Assembly (NCBI RefSeq): GCF_018691265.1
Contig: NW_024881322.1
Location: 310,001-374,000, forward strand
Direction: 5' to 3'
DNA length: 64,000 nucleotides
Origin: Tyto alba
Lineage: Eukaryota > Chordata > Aves > Strigiformes > Tytonidae
In this document: positions 47,172 through 60,120 of the stretch, one piece after another
How positions within the stretch are numbered: the stretch's first letter is position 1
How the letters are laid out: each line of letters opens with the position of its first letter
Position numbers and translations under genes: made by a program
Notes under the pieces: model-generated
Told to the model about the DNA's origin: nothing
Databases searched by the model: none
Seen by the model: only the letters and a program-made list of their open reading frames with translations

Positions 47172-49029
47172 CTAAGTGATTTCCCTAGTAACCTAGTCTT
47201 AGAATGCTTTGTAAAAAACAGCATCAGCATGAAGTGTGTGAGATCTTTGATTTAAAATGTTCCTATGGAGGCAAGTACAAGGTTTCTGAACTCTTGAAAA
47301 ATACCAGTTTGATCCAGGCATTTTAAACACACAGACACATTTATTAGTAGATCTTTCAATCACATAGATAGTAACCTATCATTTCAATATTTATAAAATC
47401 TTCTTGCAAAGCTGAGCAATATGATATTTAAAATACTTACTACATAAGTAGTCAAGGGGGGCTACTATTTTTATTTAATTATGAGCAATATCTAGTCCCC
47501 ATTGAGTTAGTAGAAGTTACTCCATGGAACTACCTTACACAGTGTGTTCAACAGCATGTACAGCTACACGTTCAATGCTGAGAATGAATAGTAGCTGCTG
47601 AGAAATTTTGAGAGCTGGCAGTGGTTCAGTGCTCCACAAAGGCTGGCCTCTTGTGCTCAGCAAGGAAGGGAGTTCTCTCTGGGTTATTTCTTCACATGTG
47701 ATGGATGTGATGGAAGGAACTGCCCTTTCCTAGTCTGATTCAAACTCCTTCCAGCACAACACTCTTTCAAGCATATGAAACAATCTAAATGATTCTATGA
47801 AAAAAACCCTCTTTTTATTCCAACTGGCCAAAGAATTCACTGCAACCAGTGAAAATTATGAAATTCGGAATTACAATAAGAAAACTTGAGAAAAGACTAA
47901 GCTAGGTGTAATGGTATTAGAGGGGTCTTCCCAAGAATTGGCACAAAGTGGATATATTTCACAGGCTGGAATGGGGACTGTTAGAATCCAGTAGGTTTAG
48001 TGTAGGAAGAGAGTGCCATTTTGGGTTGTTCAAATCGACAACTTCAGAAGCTGTTATAACCTTAGTCATTCTGGAAAGGACACTTATGTTTCACTGTTGA
48101 AGGTTTAGTCCTATCAGGTGCCAAGAATTTCCTATTTAATGTACCCAGAGATATTGTTTCTGGCTCCTGCCTTCATAAATTTTAATTAAAAAATGGGAAA
48201 AGGAATAGATGTAGCTTGCAGTTATACACTGTTCAAATATAAGAAATTTCACTAGAATAGTAGTAAAGAAAGCAATCTTTCTATACCCCTTCACAGTCCT
48301 TCAGAACTATCATACATTTATCCAACTACGGGCCATCACATAACACAATCTGGAGTTGTAACTACTGGGTGGCAAATCTTAATACATCTTTATTGGGCCA
48401 CGTTTGCAGATGGTAAATTAAAGGCTCGGTTCAGCAAATCTTACCGATGCAAGTAATTCTTATTTTTGCATGTCTTCTCACTGATTTCAAACCCTCATTT
48501 ATATAAATCTTTCCATTGCCCTCAGTAGTACTGACTGTGGGAGTAAGAGTTTCCAGCATCGGTCTTTAAATTATTTGTGGTTTTTTTTCATGAACAGATG
48601 TCATAAATTCTACTGACTAAATTAGCAGTTATAGATTGCTTAAAGGATATGTGTTAAATGATTGTTTGTTGGCACCAAAATTGTTCCTTATTGTTTTGTT
48701 TGGTTTTTTTTTTAGGGGGGAGGGTAAAGCCTATGGACTACTCTGTGTTCCTACTCTAAAGAGCTTAAAATTTATGTGTAGGAGAAAAAGAACCAGAACA
48801 TATGCCTAGAATAAACAAGATTATGTAGAGTTACCACAGAAAAGATAGAATAGACAAATAAACAATAACACTATCACGATGAAGACAGTAAATCCAACGC
48901 ATATGCCAGTAGTGGGACCCACCTTAACTAACCTGAGCAGTATAAAAGTACGGCATTTGGTCCCAGACATCTGGGCTGTTGCCACGGTCCATGGAGAGAG
49001 ACAGATCCATGAAACGGACCACTCATGTG
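47172..49029. other. AT-rich non-coding stretch
   Basis: Lies between two CR1 ends in the same orientation. No supported gene; contains a T/G-rich tract near 48,692-48,724. Confidence 0.4.
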
Positions 49030-49260
49030 CCAGGGGAGGTTTAGATTGGATTTTAGGAAAAAACTCTTCACTGAAAGGGTTATCAAGCACTGGAACGGTC
49101 TGCCCTGTGGTTGACTCACCATCCCCGGAGGTATTTAGAAGGTGCATAGATGTGGCGCTTAGGGACATGGTTTAGTGGTGCACTTGGCAGTGCTAGGTTC
49201 ACACTTGGACTTTGTGATCTTAAGGGTCTTTTCCAACCTAAATGATTCTATGATATTTTA
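49030..49260 (+). mobile_element. CR1 LINE 3'-end fragment
   Basis: Ordered CR1 landmarks in sense orientation: GGGGAGGTTTAGATTGGAT, ACTCTTCACTGAAAGGGTTA, tcaagcactggaacggtctgcc, TCACCATCCCCGGAGGTATT, GGACATGGTTTAGTGGTG, gatcttaagggtcttttccaac and ATGATTCTATGAT. The copy is fairly well preserved but covers only the 3' end and its UTR. Confidence 0.96.
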
Positions 49261-51637
49261 GCATGTGATGAATCACTTCCTGCATGTGGTTGTGTCCACT
49301 GACTGCAGAAGGCACCTAGGTAACTAATCTACATTTAGTGCTTAAATGCCTTTTAGAGGGCTAAATTAGGTAAGATAACCCAACCCAGCTGCCTTGCAAA
49401 GGTCAGGGCATACAAAAGGGCGGAGGTGAGTTTTAAGAAAGGATTTACAGACAATAAGTTCAGTTAGATCATCGGCACAAGAAACAAGTCATTAAATATG
49501 TTTGTGAATGTTGTATCTTGGGTTAATAGATCAGAGATTAAATATATCAAGCATCTTTTCACACACTCTTTCCCCATCCATTCTTGCCATTTCAAACATA
49601 TATTTTGGCTTTTAAAACTGTTTTACTTCCCCTTGTTGCTGTGTACAAAGGAAGAGAAACCGAGCTGTGTAATGAGACAGTGAAACTGGTGTGAAGGTGC
49701 TGCCGAGTGCTCAGAGCAGAAAGCTGAAAAACATGATTTTTCTTCCTAGGCACAGTTTTACAGAAGACAATGCACACCAGTAGGAGAATAACTTTCAAAA
49801 ATATTTCAAGTGGAAGTGAAAATCAGATAGTGGGAAAATGGTGAAGGGTAGAAAATACCAGAACTATGATAGATAAACATTATCTCTGACAGGCAACAAT
49901 TTTCAGAAATGTCCATTGATTTCACAGGTATCCACACGGCTAACAAAATAATCACTGGATGTTTGTGAAGTTTTTGATCAAAAATAATTCTTGCATGAGG
50001 ACTTTGAGTCCTTGTAGCCATAAGTTTTATGTAAGAAAAGTCTAGATAAACACAGGAAAGGTATGGGAAAACTGTATTATATTTAGAGGGAGAGAGAATA
50101 ATAGCCTAAATTATATGTTGTTTTGTCAGCTGAGATTTATTTGTATTTCCATTAATTTAGCATTTTCATAGTTTACTTGGTACAGTTACAAAATCTCTAG
50201 AAAAGGTAATTTAACAAAAAGAAATTAAAGATTTTATGTAGTTTAAAGGAAATAGTAATTCATAACTATTGTTATAATTTGTATTCTATAAACAATGATT
50301 TAATAATATAATAATGTTTTCTGAAAATATTATAGAAATAGTTCTCCCATTTACATCAAGTGAAAACCATAATGCTTTGATAATCAGCAAGGAGCCAGTC
50401 TTGGAGACTATGGACTCAGCAAGAGAGCAGATAAATCAAAGTAAAGAGGACTGCCAAACTTGTACGTGACATTGAAATGATCCTGGATACCCTTCAGGTC
50501 TTAAATCTATTTTTGTGTTTGCAGAAGCATCTTGCTATTAGAACGGTTCCAATAAATCTCCTTCTTGATGTCAACCCATTAATATTACTAAACAATAAGA
50601 AACCTTATGTCAATCCATAACATTCTACAGACACAAGCCTTGTAATTTTTTCCACTTTGACTTTCCCCCCAGTGCTGATAAAAACATCTATCACACAAGC
50701 ACTAAAGCCTGGATTGCTGGCAACAAATATTCAGACAAAAGTTGGTGAGGAAAAAACCTTCGGTAGTCTGATGCTTTCTCAATCTAGTGACACTTTCGAT
50801 TTGTTTTCTAGACATGACTTGAAATTAGGCGTAACAACTGAATCTAATAATCACACCATTTATTTATTCTGTGAAAATGTATGGACTGCTATTACAGCCA
50901 AGTTTCCCTGAGTTAGTAGTGAAGTACTTCATCATGAAATCCTGCTGTAGTTTCAGAACAGTGCTGTGTATATAGACCAGTTTCTATAATGATCCTTGAA
51001 AAACATCCCATTTCCTTGCAGTTTAACTCCAGTCCACGTTCACGTGGCACGGATGGGAACCTGGACTCCTCCTCCATACTAGCAGTGCTGCAAAACTAAT
51101 GAAGAGCTCAGACTTTAGAGAAGGGACGCTTTGGTCAGTTACGTATAAAGGAGAACAGAAACGAGGCAAAATCTATCCTTTATCCCCACAAATACATCAA
51201 TCCAGGGAAAATATATTCATTTGTTGTTGTTGTTCAGATAAAAAATACTTGGAAAGAACTAATTTCATAAGCAGCCCTCTGATTTTAGTAGCCTTGGACA
51301 CAGCCACTTCAAGGGACAGGCTGGAAAGCGCTCTGGTCCAAGCCCAGCTCTGCTAAATGCAGTGGTTTGGCGAACATCTGTCCTGCAGATTGGAGAGTTC
51401 AGTTGAGATGCTCAAGGTAGCTTTACACAAACCAAATCAGCTATCAGATATAGCCTGGAATAATGTAGATCTGGTCAGCAGGGGTTAATTTCATGCGGCA
51501 GTGGCTCTCACTGTGTGGGACTGGATCCCTGTCAGTGAGGCCCCTGCCCCGCCTGCCTGGCTGTCACCCTCCACACAGCCAGTTCTCACCATGTCCCGAC
51601 ACCAACAGCCTTCTCTATGTCTCCATTTGCTCTTCAG
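49261..51637. other. AT-rich non-coding stretch
   Basis: A strong plus-strand donor (GGCGGAG|GTGAGTTTT near 49,427) has only a weak acceptor upstream. Otherwise very AT-rich without recognisable genes. Confidence 0.4.
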
Positions 51638-51667
51638 CTAGCAGGCAAAAATATTTTTCTGGGGTAG
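51638..51667 (+). other. 30-nt microexon candidate
   Basis: On the plus strand the acceptor GTCTCCATTTGCTCTTCAG precedes 30 bases ending GGGGTAG, followed by donor GTGAGCATC. A 30-nt length keeps frame; the frame reading SRQKYFSGV is open and continues on both sides. No recognised gene. Confidence 0.15.
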
Positions 51668-54600
51668 GTGAGCATCTACATAATGCTTACAAGGAGAGGA
51701 ACCTTGACTTTGACAGGAGAAGATTGAGCTGGCCCACTACATGGGACAGGGCACAAGCCAGCTGCATAAGGAGACAGGAGAGGGGAGTAGGACATAGGGA
51801 GAAAGAGGAAGAAACCCTGGGGAGAGCGGAGAAAAGCAGTACGGTTCCTCAAATACCACCAGAAGGTGGGTGTAGATGAGTGGACGCAGCAAAAGACCAG
51901 TTACTTCCCAGCCTTGGTGTCACCCACTTAGGGCAATCAGCACATGAGCTGCAGCCCATTGCCTGGACATCCATGCTGAAAAATCCAGAGGAAGGAGGAC
52001 AGACGGTCCTGTGCGCATTGAAACTTCGTGTGTGCTTTCACTGTTTGTTGTCAAGCAGATAAAGTTGGCAGTGGCTTTTAAAACTGCATGGTTTGGACTC
52101 CTGTTGTGTTTGTTGGTAAGTTGTCTTGCCTGTGCTATATATGTTGCTGTGTAAACATGTGAGAAAGAGGCAGGAGTAACAAAATTGGATGCAAAGTTGT
52201 TGACGTTATCAAAATCTTGTAATATCATAAACGCAACAGGAAATAAACTGATGCAAACACTGCAGCAGTACACATTATCATTTCCTCCCCGTGATGATGA
52301 CGTTACATTTCCTCAAGATCATCTTTCTGTGTGACGCAAGGGTGTGAGGATGGAAGACATGCCTTACTTCCTTTTGCTTATCTGGATTCAGCGTCAGAGC
52401 TGAGCGATGTATTTTCTAGGTGTTGCCCAGAAGTATGTCTGCTGAGACAGCAATTCCCATCCATGTCCCAAATCTCTCAGTTCCAGTTAGCATTTCAGCA
52501 AGATTTATGACCTCCTCTTTCCCCTCTCCCCTTTCATCCCAGGCCTTTGGTAGGAAGTGTCTTACAGATCTCTCCTACCAAAGCACTGGCAGCTGATGGA
52601 TCCATGCTGGATGGGCGAGCCGTGAACCTGCTGGCTGGAAGAAAAGCTCTTCCTTTCTGGGTTTTACCCAGCTGCAGGTTCCTTGGTAACCCCAAAGAAT
52701 GGGGCTGAAATGCAACAGAGCTCCACGAACTTCCCTGTGTGAGTTTTGCCTGAGGAAAAGTAGAAAAGTCTCTCAGTCTTGCTGATTGGGAGCCCAGGTG
52801 CAGCTAAACCCACAGAGATTTCCTTGCCTCTCCAGCCCCACCAGCAGGTAGCCTCTTTATCACGGAACTTATCTCTCCAGTCTGGTATCTTTGGCACGTT
52901 GGATTTTTCTAAAGGCCCTCTTTTTCTTGAGGTTTCTATAGAGACCTGCACACATCAGTTGAGAGGCTTTCCAGGGGCAGAGCCTGGTACTCTGTGTGCT
53001 TGCATCATCAGCAAGCAGCAAAGTAATACCACAACGGTAGCAGCAGCCAATACAGTAATGACCACACTTGGGCTCCAGTCACACCGTACAGTTTACATTA
53101 CCATCCGAGTAAAAAAGAAGAAAAGGACTTCCTTTTTAGGAGGTTCATGACTTGCTAACTCATGCATAACTAATTATAAAGCCACACTTTATTGCGATTT
53201 GTGAGAAGAAATGAAATACAAGTCTTAACATACACCAAACATATAAGTTCCTGCCTACGTATAGACAGTGAACAGAACTGTAGTTAATAGTTAGCTTTAT
53301 TCAGTTCATTTTCAGCTGACTCTTGGAGGATCCCTAAGCTATTTCCTATACACTAAACCAGACTTGTCCTAAACAGAAATACAGGACTGGGTCAACTTGT
53401 CCAGTTCTCTGTTATCACAGGCAACTACATTTTGCAATCCCTCTTATGGCTGATCAATTTTTGTTCTTCAAAATAGTTTGAAGTTTTTGCTCCTTGTCCT
53501 CCTAGGAAAAAAAACTTTACACATATATATATATATATATGAATATGATAGCAAAGTTTTGATTTCCCTGCGTAAGCAAAGTTCTACTTTTTTGTGTGTG
53601 GGCTTGTTGCCACAATATCTGATTGCTCTGGAATGCTGTGGGTTAGGTACAAGTGTTCAGAGAAAACATGAGGAAAAACCATATGTACTCATTAGTGAAA
53701 AAGATCATCATGACAGATTGTTCTCCATATGTGGAATTTCTGTATGGTAATCTTGCTATTTACATGACACATGAAAAATGTATCATTTTCTGATGACAAA
53801 TTTAATTTTATATAATATCATATTAATCATAAAACCATGAAAAAGGTTATTCCATTTATATCTATTTCATTAGGAATGACCTGCCATAAATGTAATGTAT
53901 TATATTTATTGCTTTAGCATTAGTGTATTTATTGATATCATTGCAAAACATGGACATTACAGTACTGGTTGGAACCAATAGAAGTTAAAGAGGCCAGAAT
54001 AATTAGCCTGTAATTGATGTCATGAAACTCAGACAATTCTCTATACTTCAGAAGTTTACCTCCAGCAGTTTTCTGATCTACTGCATGTGAGAAAAGGGAA
54101 GTATTTATTAGTAAGTCAAAGAAGTAAATTAAATCTTGCAATGCAAATGGCAGAATTTACTTATACTTAATTAAGACTTACTGAATAATTTTAATTCATT
54201 ATTTGCAAAATATTAGTAATATTGAAATATTAGTCAAATAATTCCCTCACTTTTCTTCCTTGACATTTGAATATTTTCAGACATTAAATATTTATAAAGA
54301 AAAGTGTCATTTAGGAGAATAAAATAATAAGAAGATAGAGCAGAAAAGTATGCAATCTGGTAAGCAGATGACTCTTTATCTCAGCTTTTTTTTAGTCTTG
54401 TTTAAGTACTCAGTTGTCCGGCAAAAAATGTTAAATGGAGATCTCTTTAAATAGGCATTTTCTTAATTTCTCAAAATAGAATCATATTCCTGTAATCTTT
54501 CCTTAGGCAGAACCTTAACCAGCTTGAAGACATACACAATCTGTTCCAAAACTCATGTAATCAGTGGAAACAGTTCCACTTACTTCAGTGAATTTTGGAA

Positions 54601-57600
54601 AAGGCAGGATCACAAAAAGTAGTAGGCTGCTATGTCATGGTTTTGGACAGTAAGTACCTGACATTTTTGTAACTGTGTCCAAACTATTTTAAACTCCAGC
54701 ATAGACTATGGCACATGATATTGAGAACCCGAACTTCCCTTTTGAGAGGAAACCATGCCTGAGATAGACTTAGAAATCAAGATTTTTTTCAGATACTTTG
54801 CATGAGAAAAGACAAATAAAGTGAGTTTTGGTTGCTTTGAGGAACCGTTGCGCAGAACTGCTTATCTTATGGTAGTGACTTTCCTTCATGGGGACTGAAA
54901 TATACCATAGTGACATGGAGAAATACATCTGTTTCCATACTGAAACTGTGTAATGATTAATTATTAAGTATTATGGGAAAAAACACAGAATATAATGGGC
55001 ATATCACGCTATTTTTCCATAAGGACAAAATCAGAAATGTAACTGGCCTATATATTTGATTATCAATGCATGTCTTTTAAAGATTAAACCTAGCTTTCTC
55101 TAAATGGACAAGAATTTTGAGAAGTTTCATCACCATTCATTTTATTTTCTTTGTATTTAATGTACCCAGATAAATACATAAAAAAACAACTTTACCAAAA
55201 GGTGATTTCATTTCACTTTCATTAAAGTTCTCAGATATAAACACCTGAAGAGTATCAAGGGTAATTTTACTGCATTACTTTATCTAACACAGTGTGCCTC
55301 CAATACAAGAATTCATTGTTTTCTGGATGAATGCATATATCTGCTGTAATAAATCATTTTCTGATATTACAGAGTAAGATTTTATGGTGCCATTAATTAT
55401 ACACTTCAGCCGGAGGCATTTCTGCATGAGTTGTAGAGAGATCTGTGACAACAGTAAAGAACTGTATTAATCATATGCAGATATTATTTGTAAGGAACCT
55501 GTTAGCAATTCCAAATTTTATATGCATCACTCTAAAAGGACTTGACAGGTATTTTTACTTTTAGCTTCCATTTTTATGTAAAACTCCCTGCCAGTAATAA
55601 GAGTTCACTGCACGAAACAAAGCCAAATGAAGTGTCTGTTTGGAAATGGCTACGTTCCATTTGTCACTGTTCTATCGAGGTCCCTTAGCTGGTATTTATT
55701 GGCTTAGGAACAGGGCTGGTTCTTAGGAAGGATTTGTTTCTTGAACACAGTGATGGCAACAACTATAGCAGCAGAAAACAAAAGTGAGGGCACAGTTTAC
55801 TTGCAGAAGTCTCACAATACTTCAACAAATCTTGTAAACTGGAAGACTCCAGTCTTGATTTTTTAACAATTTATTTCCGAGATGTTAATACTTCAAGGCT
55901 ATGGAGAGCCCCTATCTTTCATGCTTAGAAATCTGACTTTTCCAGGCAGAGGCCTGACCCAAGTTGGCCATGTGGGGCTGATGATCTTACCAGATGCTGT
56001 TGATATCTTACCATTTAGTAGCAACAAGTTCCCAAGTAAACATATTCGAAAGGCTTTTTAATCTTATTAGTTATGAAATAATCTTGAAGTTCTTTGTTCT
56101 GCCTCACTACAATTTACTGGGGTTTTATTTGAAGAAGGACTGATTCTACATTGATTTCCCTGATGGAGAAAAAAATAGGTCAGGTTGTCAGAGGTAGTTT
56201 CTTCTGTATTGCCCTAAGAGCTGCACTTATTTCAGGCGGACAGCACTGAAACCATCCTCAGAAAGGCTTTTTGACACAGCAATCAGAGCAAACAATAATA
56301 AAAAAGCCCAAATGAACAAAAAAAAATGAAACACACCTAAAAAACCGCAGAAATAAAATAACTCTCGTAGAGGTTTAATTCTTTTCTATACACACCAAAG
56401 AAAGAACAAGAAACGGAGGTCAGAGAGTCCCTGAAGCCATTCAGAGTTTCCCTGACTTCTATTTTGAGAAGGAAATGGTTGCTTAGCTGAGAGGTGACCA
56501 GAGCAGTGGTGCTGCCTGGAGGGGTCACCATTACTAATCACTGCCACTCCATCGCCCGCAGTGCGGGCAGGCTGTGTGATACTGCCCTGGGAAAGCCGGC
56601 AGGCAGGAAGGGTAGGAGTATTTCACACAAGTTGGCTGCTTTTGCGTGCCTTTTATCTTGTCCCTGATCAGCTCTTAAGTGCCTGATATGTATGTGTGGT
56701 TTCTTAAACATCCTATTTTGTAGCTAGTACTAATTCGGTCTTAGTGATGTTTTGTTTGGCTGTAATTCACTTTGAACAAAGCCCTTCAGGAAACCCCTCC
56801 AAGCAGCTGTTGTGTTCTGAGGCCTTCTGCTAACAGACTCAGAATCCCAGACAAAGTCCTTTTATTTAATTATTGAAAAATAATTATGAAAAGCCCATGT
56901 CTGACAAAGTTGGATATAATGTGGGCTTAAGATGAGAACACTGCTCAATGTGTCTGATGATGTTCAACAGTTAAATTTTTACTGAGGATCGAATTCCTTG
57001 GGTAATTTCAAAGCTATAAAACACACAGATTCCTTTCTGTTTGTCATCTCTTTTAGTTGCTATCACTGAAGTCAACAGAAAAACTTCCACTGACCTTACT
57101 TGGCTCTACATGTTACAACAAAGACCCATGCAATGTTTAGAGTCTCTCATGTATTTCTGTGCATTTGGATGAACCAAGGCTCAAAGCTTCTATTCTAACT
57201 CTTGAGTTCTTGGGTTTTTCTCTATTCTGTCCAGATCCCTAACAGTACTGGGACTTCCTGAAGGAACCCATTATCATACAGATGTTTGTTATCCACTAAT
57301 AAATGTGTATATTAATCTAACCAAATGTATATACTGATGACTATGTGTCAGGACTTGACACAGGAAATACAGTGGGTGTCACTTCGTGATAAGATGCAGT
57401 ATAGACAATATTTCTCCCACACACTATCATCAGAGGAAAGAGTCTGTGTAACTTCGTCAAGCTCATAGAGGAAATACATGGGTTTAGATCTGCATTAAGA
57501 ACATTCACAAAAGATGCATTTTAAAAGCTACAACGTATGCATTACGAAAAGCAAGATGTTGGCATAGAGGCGTTAGAAATGTCCCTCGAACACTAATAAG

Positions 57601-57954
57601 GTCTTTTTCCAAGGAAAAGCATCTTGCAGCTTGTACAGTTACCACAGTAACTTCTTAGTTTTGCTCAGAGAGTCTCAACAGAGTATCACTAGGGAAAAAA
57701 ATAAAACTGACTTTTCCCCATGTTGCTTATTTATTTATTTATTTTTAATGAAAAAGAGATGTTTTAGACCCTAGCCAGATTTCTCAAAATTCAGTGGAAT
57801 TATTTTTGGAAAAGCAACAAGATTTTTCCATTGCTTGCAGACAAGGGGCAAATAAGAAATTGTATTTTCTTATTAATATCAACTACTCTGTATATTTGTA
57901 ACAATAAAGACTTTAAATTCTTATGAAAACGTGAGACACTGAACAAAACCTATG
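51668..57954. other. AT-rich intron-like or intergenic DNA
   Basis: Contains a TA repeat at 53,521-53,540. Frames at 52,664-53,150 are open on both strands but have no domain. From 53.7 to 56 kb the sequence is strongly AT-rich with few repeats. No supported gene. Confidence 0.4.
53521..53540. repeat. AT dinucleotide microsatellite
   Basis: About nine AT units on the plus strand. Confidence 0.95.
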
Positions 57955-58045
57955 CATTGACAGCAGTCAATCATATCAATCGCCATCAATTACGCTTATG
58001 AAATAATTAATTGACCATCCTAATGTGACCATTATGGAGAAGCAC
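57955..58045. promoter_or_regulatory. Possible conserved element with homeodomain/PBX-type motifs
   Basis: Clustered cores within about 90 bp: CAATCATATCAATCG, CATCAATTACGC, AAATAATTAATTGACC and CATCCTAATG. Several overlap TAAT or ATCAAT cores bound by homeodomain and PBX-type factors. There is no simple repeat. Conservation is not testable here. Confidence 0.3.
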
Positions 58046-59884
58046 TAGTTATTCCTCCAGATTAGATTGAAGTAATTTTTCATTACTGGCTTGAATTTGA
58101 AATTGCTCCCATATCCCCCTCCCTTATTTCTGAATTTCTGGCTGCCTTGTTTTATTGAGGGAATAGGGCTAGTATTTGAGGGCAAAAGTAATAGCTGCCT
58201 GCCTGGAAATAATCAGATAAGGGCCCGATCTTCATCTGGTGTTAATGAATCTAGAGGTTTCAGTTTCATAGGAAAAAAGTTATATTAACCAGATGAGGAT
58301 TTGGCTCATGGAATTTTGTACATTAACTTGTCACCCATTTTGAAACTCCCATATGTTTCTGTCGATCCATTGTCAATCTACAATGGCTTCTTCTAGCACA
58401 CTTAGGTTTGTTTACTCCTTTGGCTTTGCTTAAGAGAAGGAGCTATAATATGCTAGGGACATTACCCCTGGATCCAGTAGTAGCATGAATTTAAGAATCC
58501 TGAAAAGCATCATCAGACAACTTTGTCTGTGGGACAGTATCCTCCACTCTCACCAACCTGCACTTAATGCTCATGCAGAAGGGCAGAGAGAAAATAGATA
58601 TGCAGCACCTTTATTCCTCTTTCTTCTTTTTTTTTTTTTTTTTTTTCCCTGACTCTGCTGAAGGCTCCCTTACCAAAGCCAAGGCTGCTGCAGACTTGCA
58701 GTGTGTCCTGACTGCAGCACTTCCCAGCAGCCCTCTCATGCAGCCAAAGCACATGTAGAGCACACTACTGCTCCAGCCTGAGCCGCTTGCCCTGCGTGCC
58801 TAAGCCAGGGGGTGGAAGAGATGTTGCAAACTCATGAAGCTGCTCTGCTCCCTCTCCGGAGCTCTCTGAAAGCAGGCAAATTCCCCATTACCAACCTTAT
58901 AGGAATTATGCTTCTGAAGCAACGTGAAGACTGTGGACCACAGAAGATCCTGTTCACAAAGGCTACAGTGATGATGAATGGTAAATGTCAGCAAAGAATC
59001 ATGACTCTAACCATCAAATCACTAGGTAGTTATGAAACAACTTCTTCTTAGTGACTCTATCTTCAATTACAAGCTCAAGATCAAGGTTTTCAAGCTGGTG
59101 GCACAGGACTGGATGACAGTGATGAATTTAAGAAATTTATCACCATGAGATTGTGTGCAGTTTAGCACAATGCTTATTCAGATCATTTAAAAAATAGAGG
59201 GAGTTTTAAAATAATTGTAGAAATCAAAAGCAGAAAGTGTATTTTCTTTCTACTGTCAGATTCTAAAACGCAGATGTACTCAGAGTTTATAGGGTTCTTA
59301 TTGATTTTCTGTATTATATATTCTTGGTATCTTTATTAAATATCTTTAGAACCATATTTTATATGTTCCTGGAGGAATATGCTGTGTGTGCACAGTTTCT
59401 ATGGACAGGATTAAGTAAATGCTTTAAGTACTAACATTAATAATGCTACCAACGATTTGCAGCCCATGCCAAAGCATAATGTCACTTAGAGGAAGGTGGA
59501 GAATATTCTGGATTTCTACATGCCAAGATACAGATAATTAATTTTAATCTCTTATAAACAATGGTCAGAGAAGAAGAATGTACTGGCGGTTATTTTTTGG
59601 CTGATGAGTACTGAAGAATTAGGAGAAAGAAAACAAAATGCAAATGTCTGGAGACTGGGGGAAAAAAAAAGCCTTACCATCTTCCTACTGAAAAATGGAA
59701 TAGCCACAGACAGGAACTGTCTGAGAGGAAGTAGGCATTTTCCTTTAAATGGCAAAAGAAAACAAGCTGCTCGAATAAAACAAACTAGCAAGATGCTGCA
59801 TTCATGCCTTCCACTGGAGGCTTGTGTCAAACAGAACAAAGCCCTTTCCCAGGGGCCGTTTGTGTGAGTAAAACCAGACGTCCC
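58046..59884. other. AT-rich non-coding stretch
   Basis: Contains a pyrimidine/T tract at about 58,620-58,648. Short frames on both strands have no recognisable domain. Confidence 0.4.
58627..58648. repeat. Poly(T) tract
   Basis: T run on the plus strand following TTCTTC, ending in CCC. No element body recognised. Confidence 0.85.
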
Positions 59885-60120
59885 CAGCACACACTGAGGG
59901 ATCCGGCGGTCTCCTGCTTCGCCACCTCGCCAGCGGCAGCAGAGCTGGCCCAGCTGCTCCCACTCGCGGGTGGCGGCCGGGCCGGCCGCGGGCTCGGGGG
60001 GCTCCTCTGCCACCAGCTGCCGCCGGCAGCGCTGGGGGCCCCGGGCGCCGCCGAGCCCCGCACCGATACCTCCGGGGCCCCGCGGGCGCCCACAGGCCCA
60101 CCCGCAGCCCCAGCGCGTTA
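59885..60120. promoter_or_regulatory. Small orphan GC/CpG-rich island
   Basis: About 230 bp of dense C+G with many CpG in AT-rich surroundings. A GTGAGTAAA sequence lies just outside on the plus strand (near 59,861), but the exon base before it is a poor match to a donor. It could be a minor or distal promoter, an enhancer-like orphan island or a GC-rich exon. Open frames through it on both strands are low-complexity. Confidence 0.45.

Noticed and set aside
52664..53150. Open frames on both strands (95 and 123 codons)
   Set aside because: Neither has recognisable motifs, and coincident openness on both strands suggests chance.
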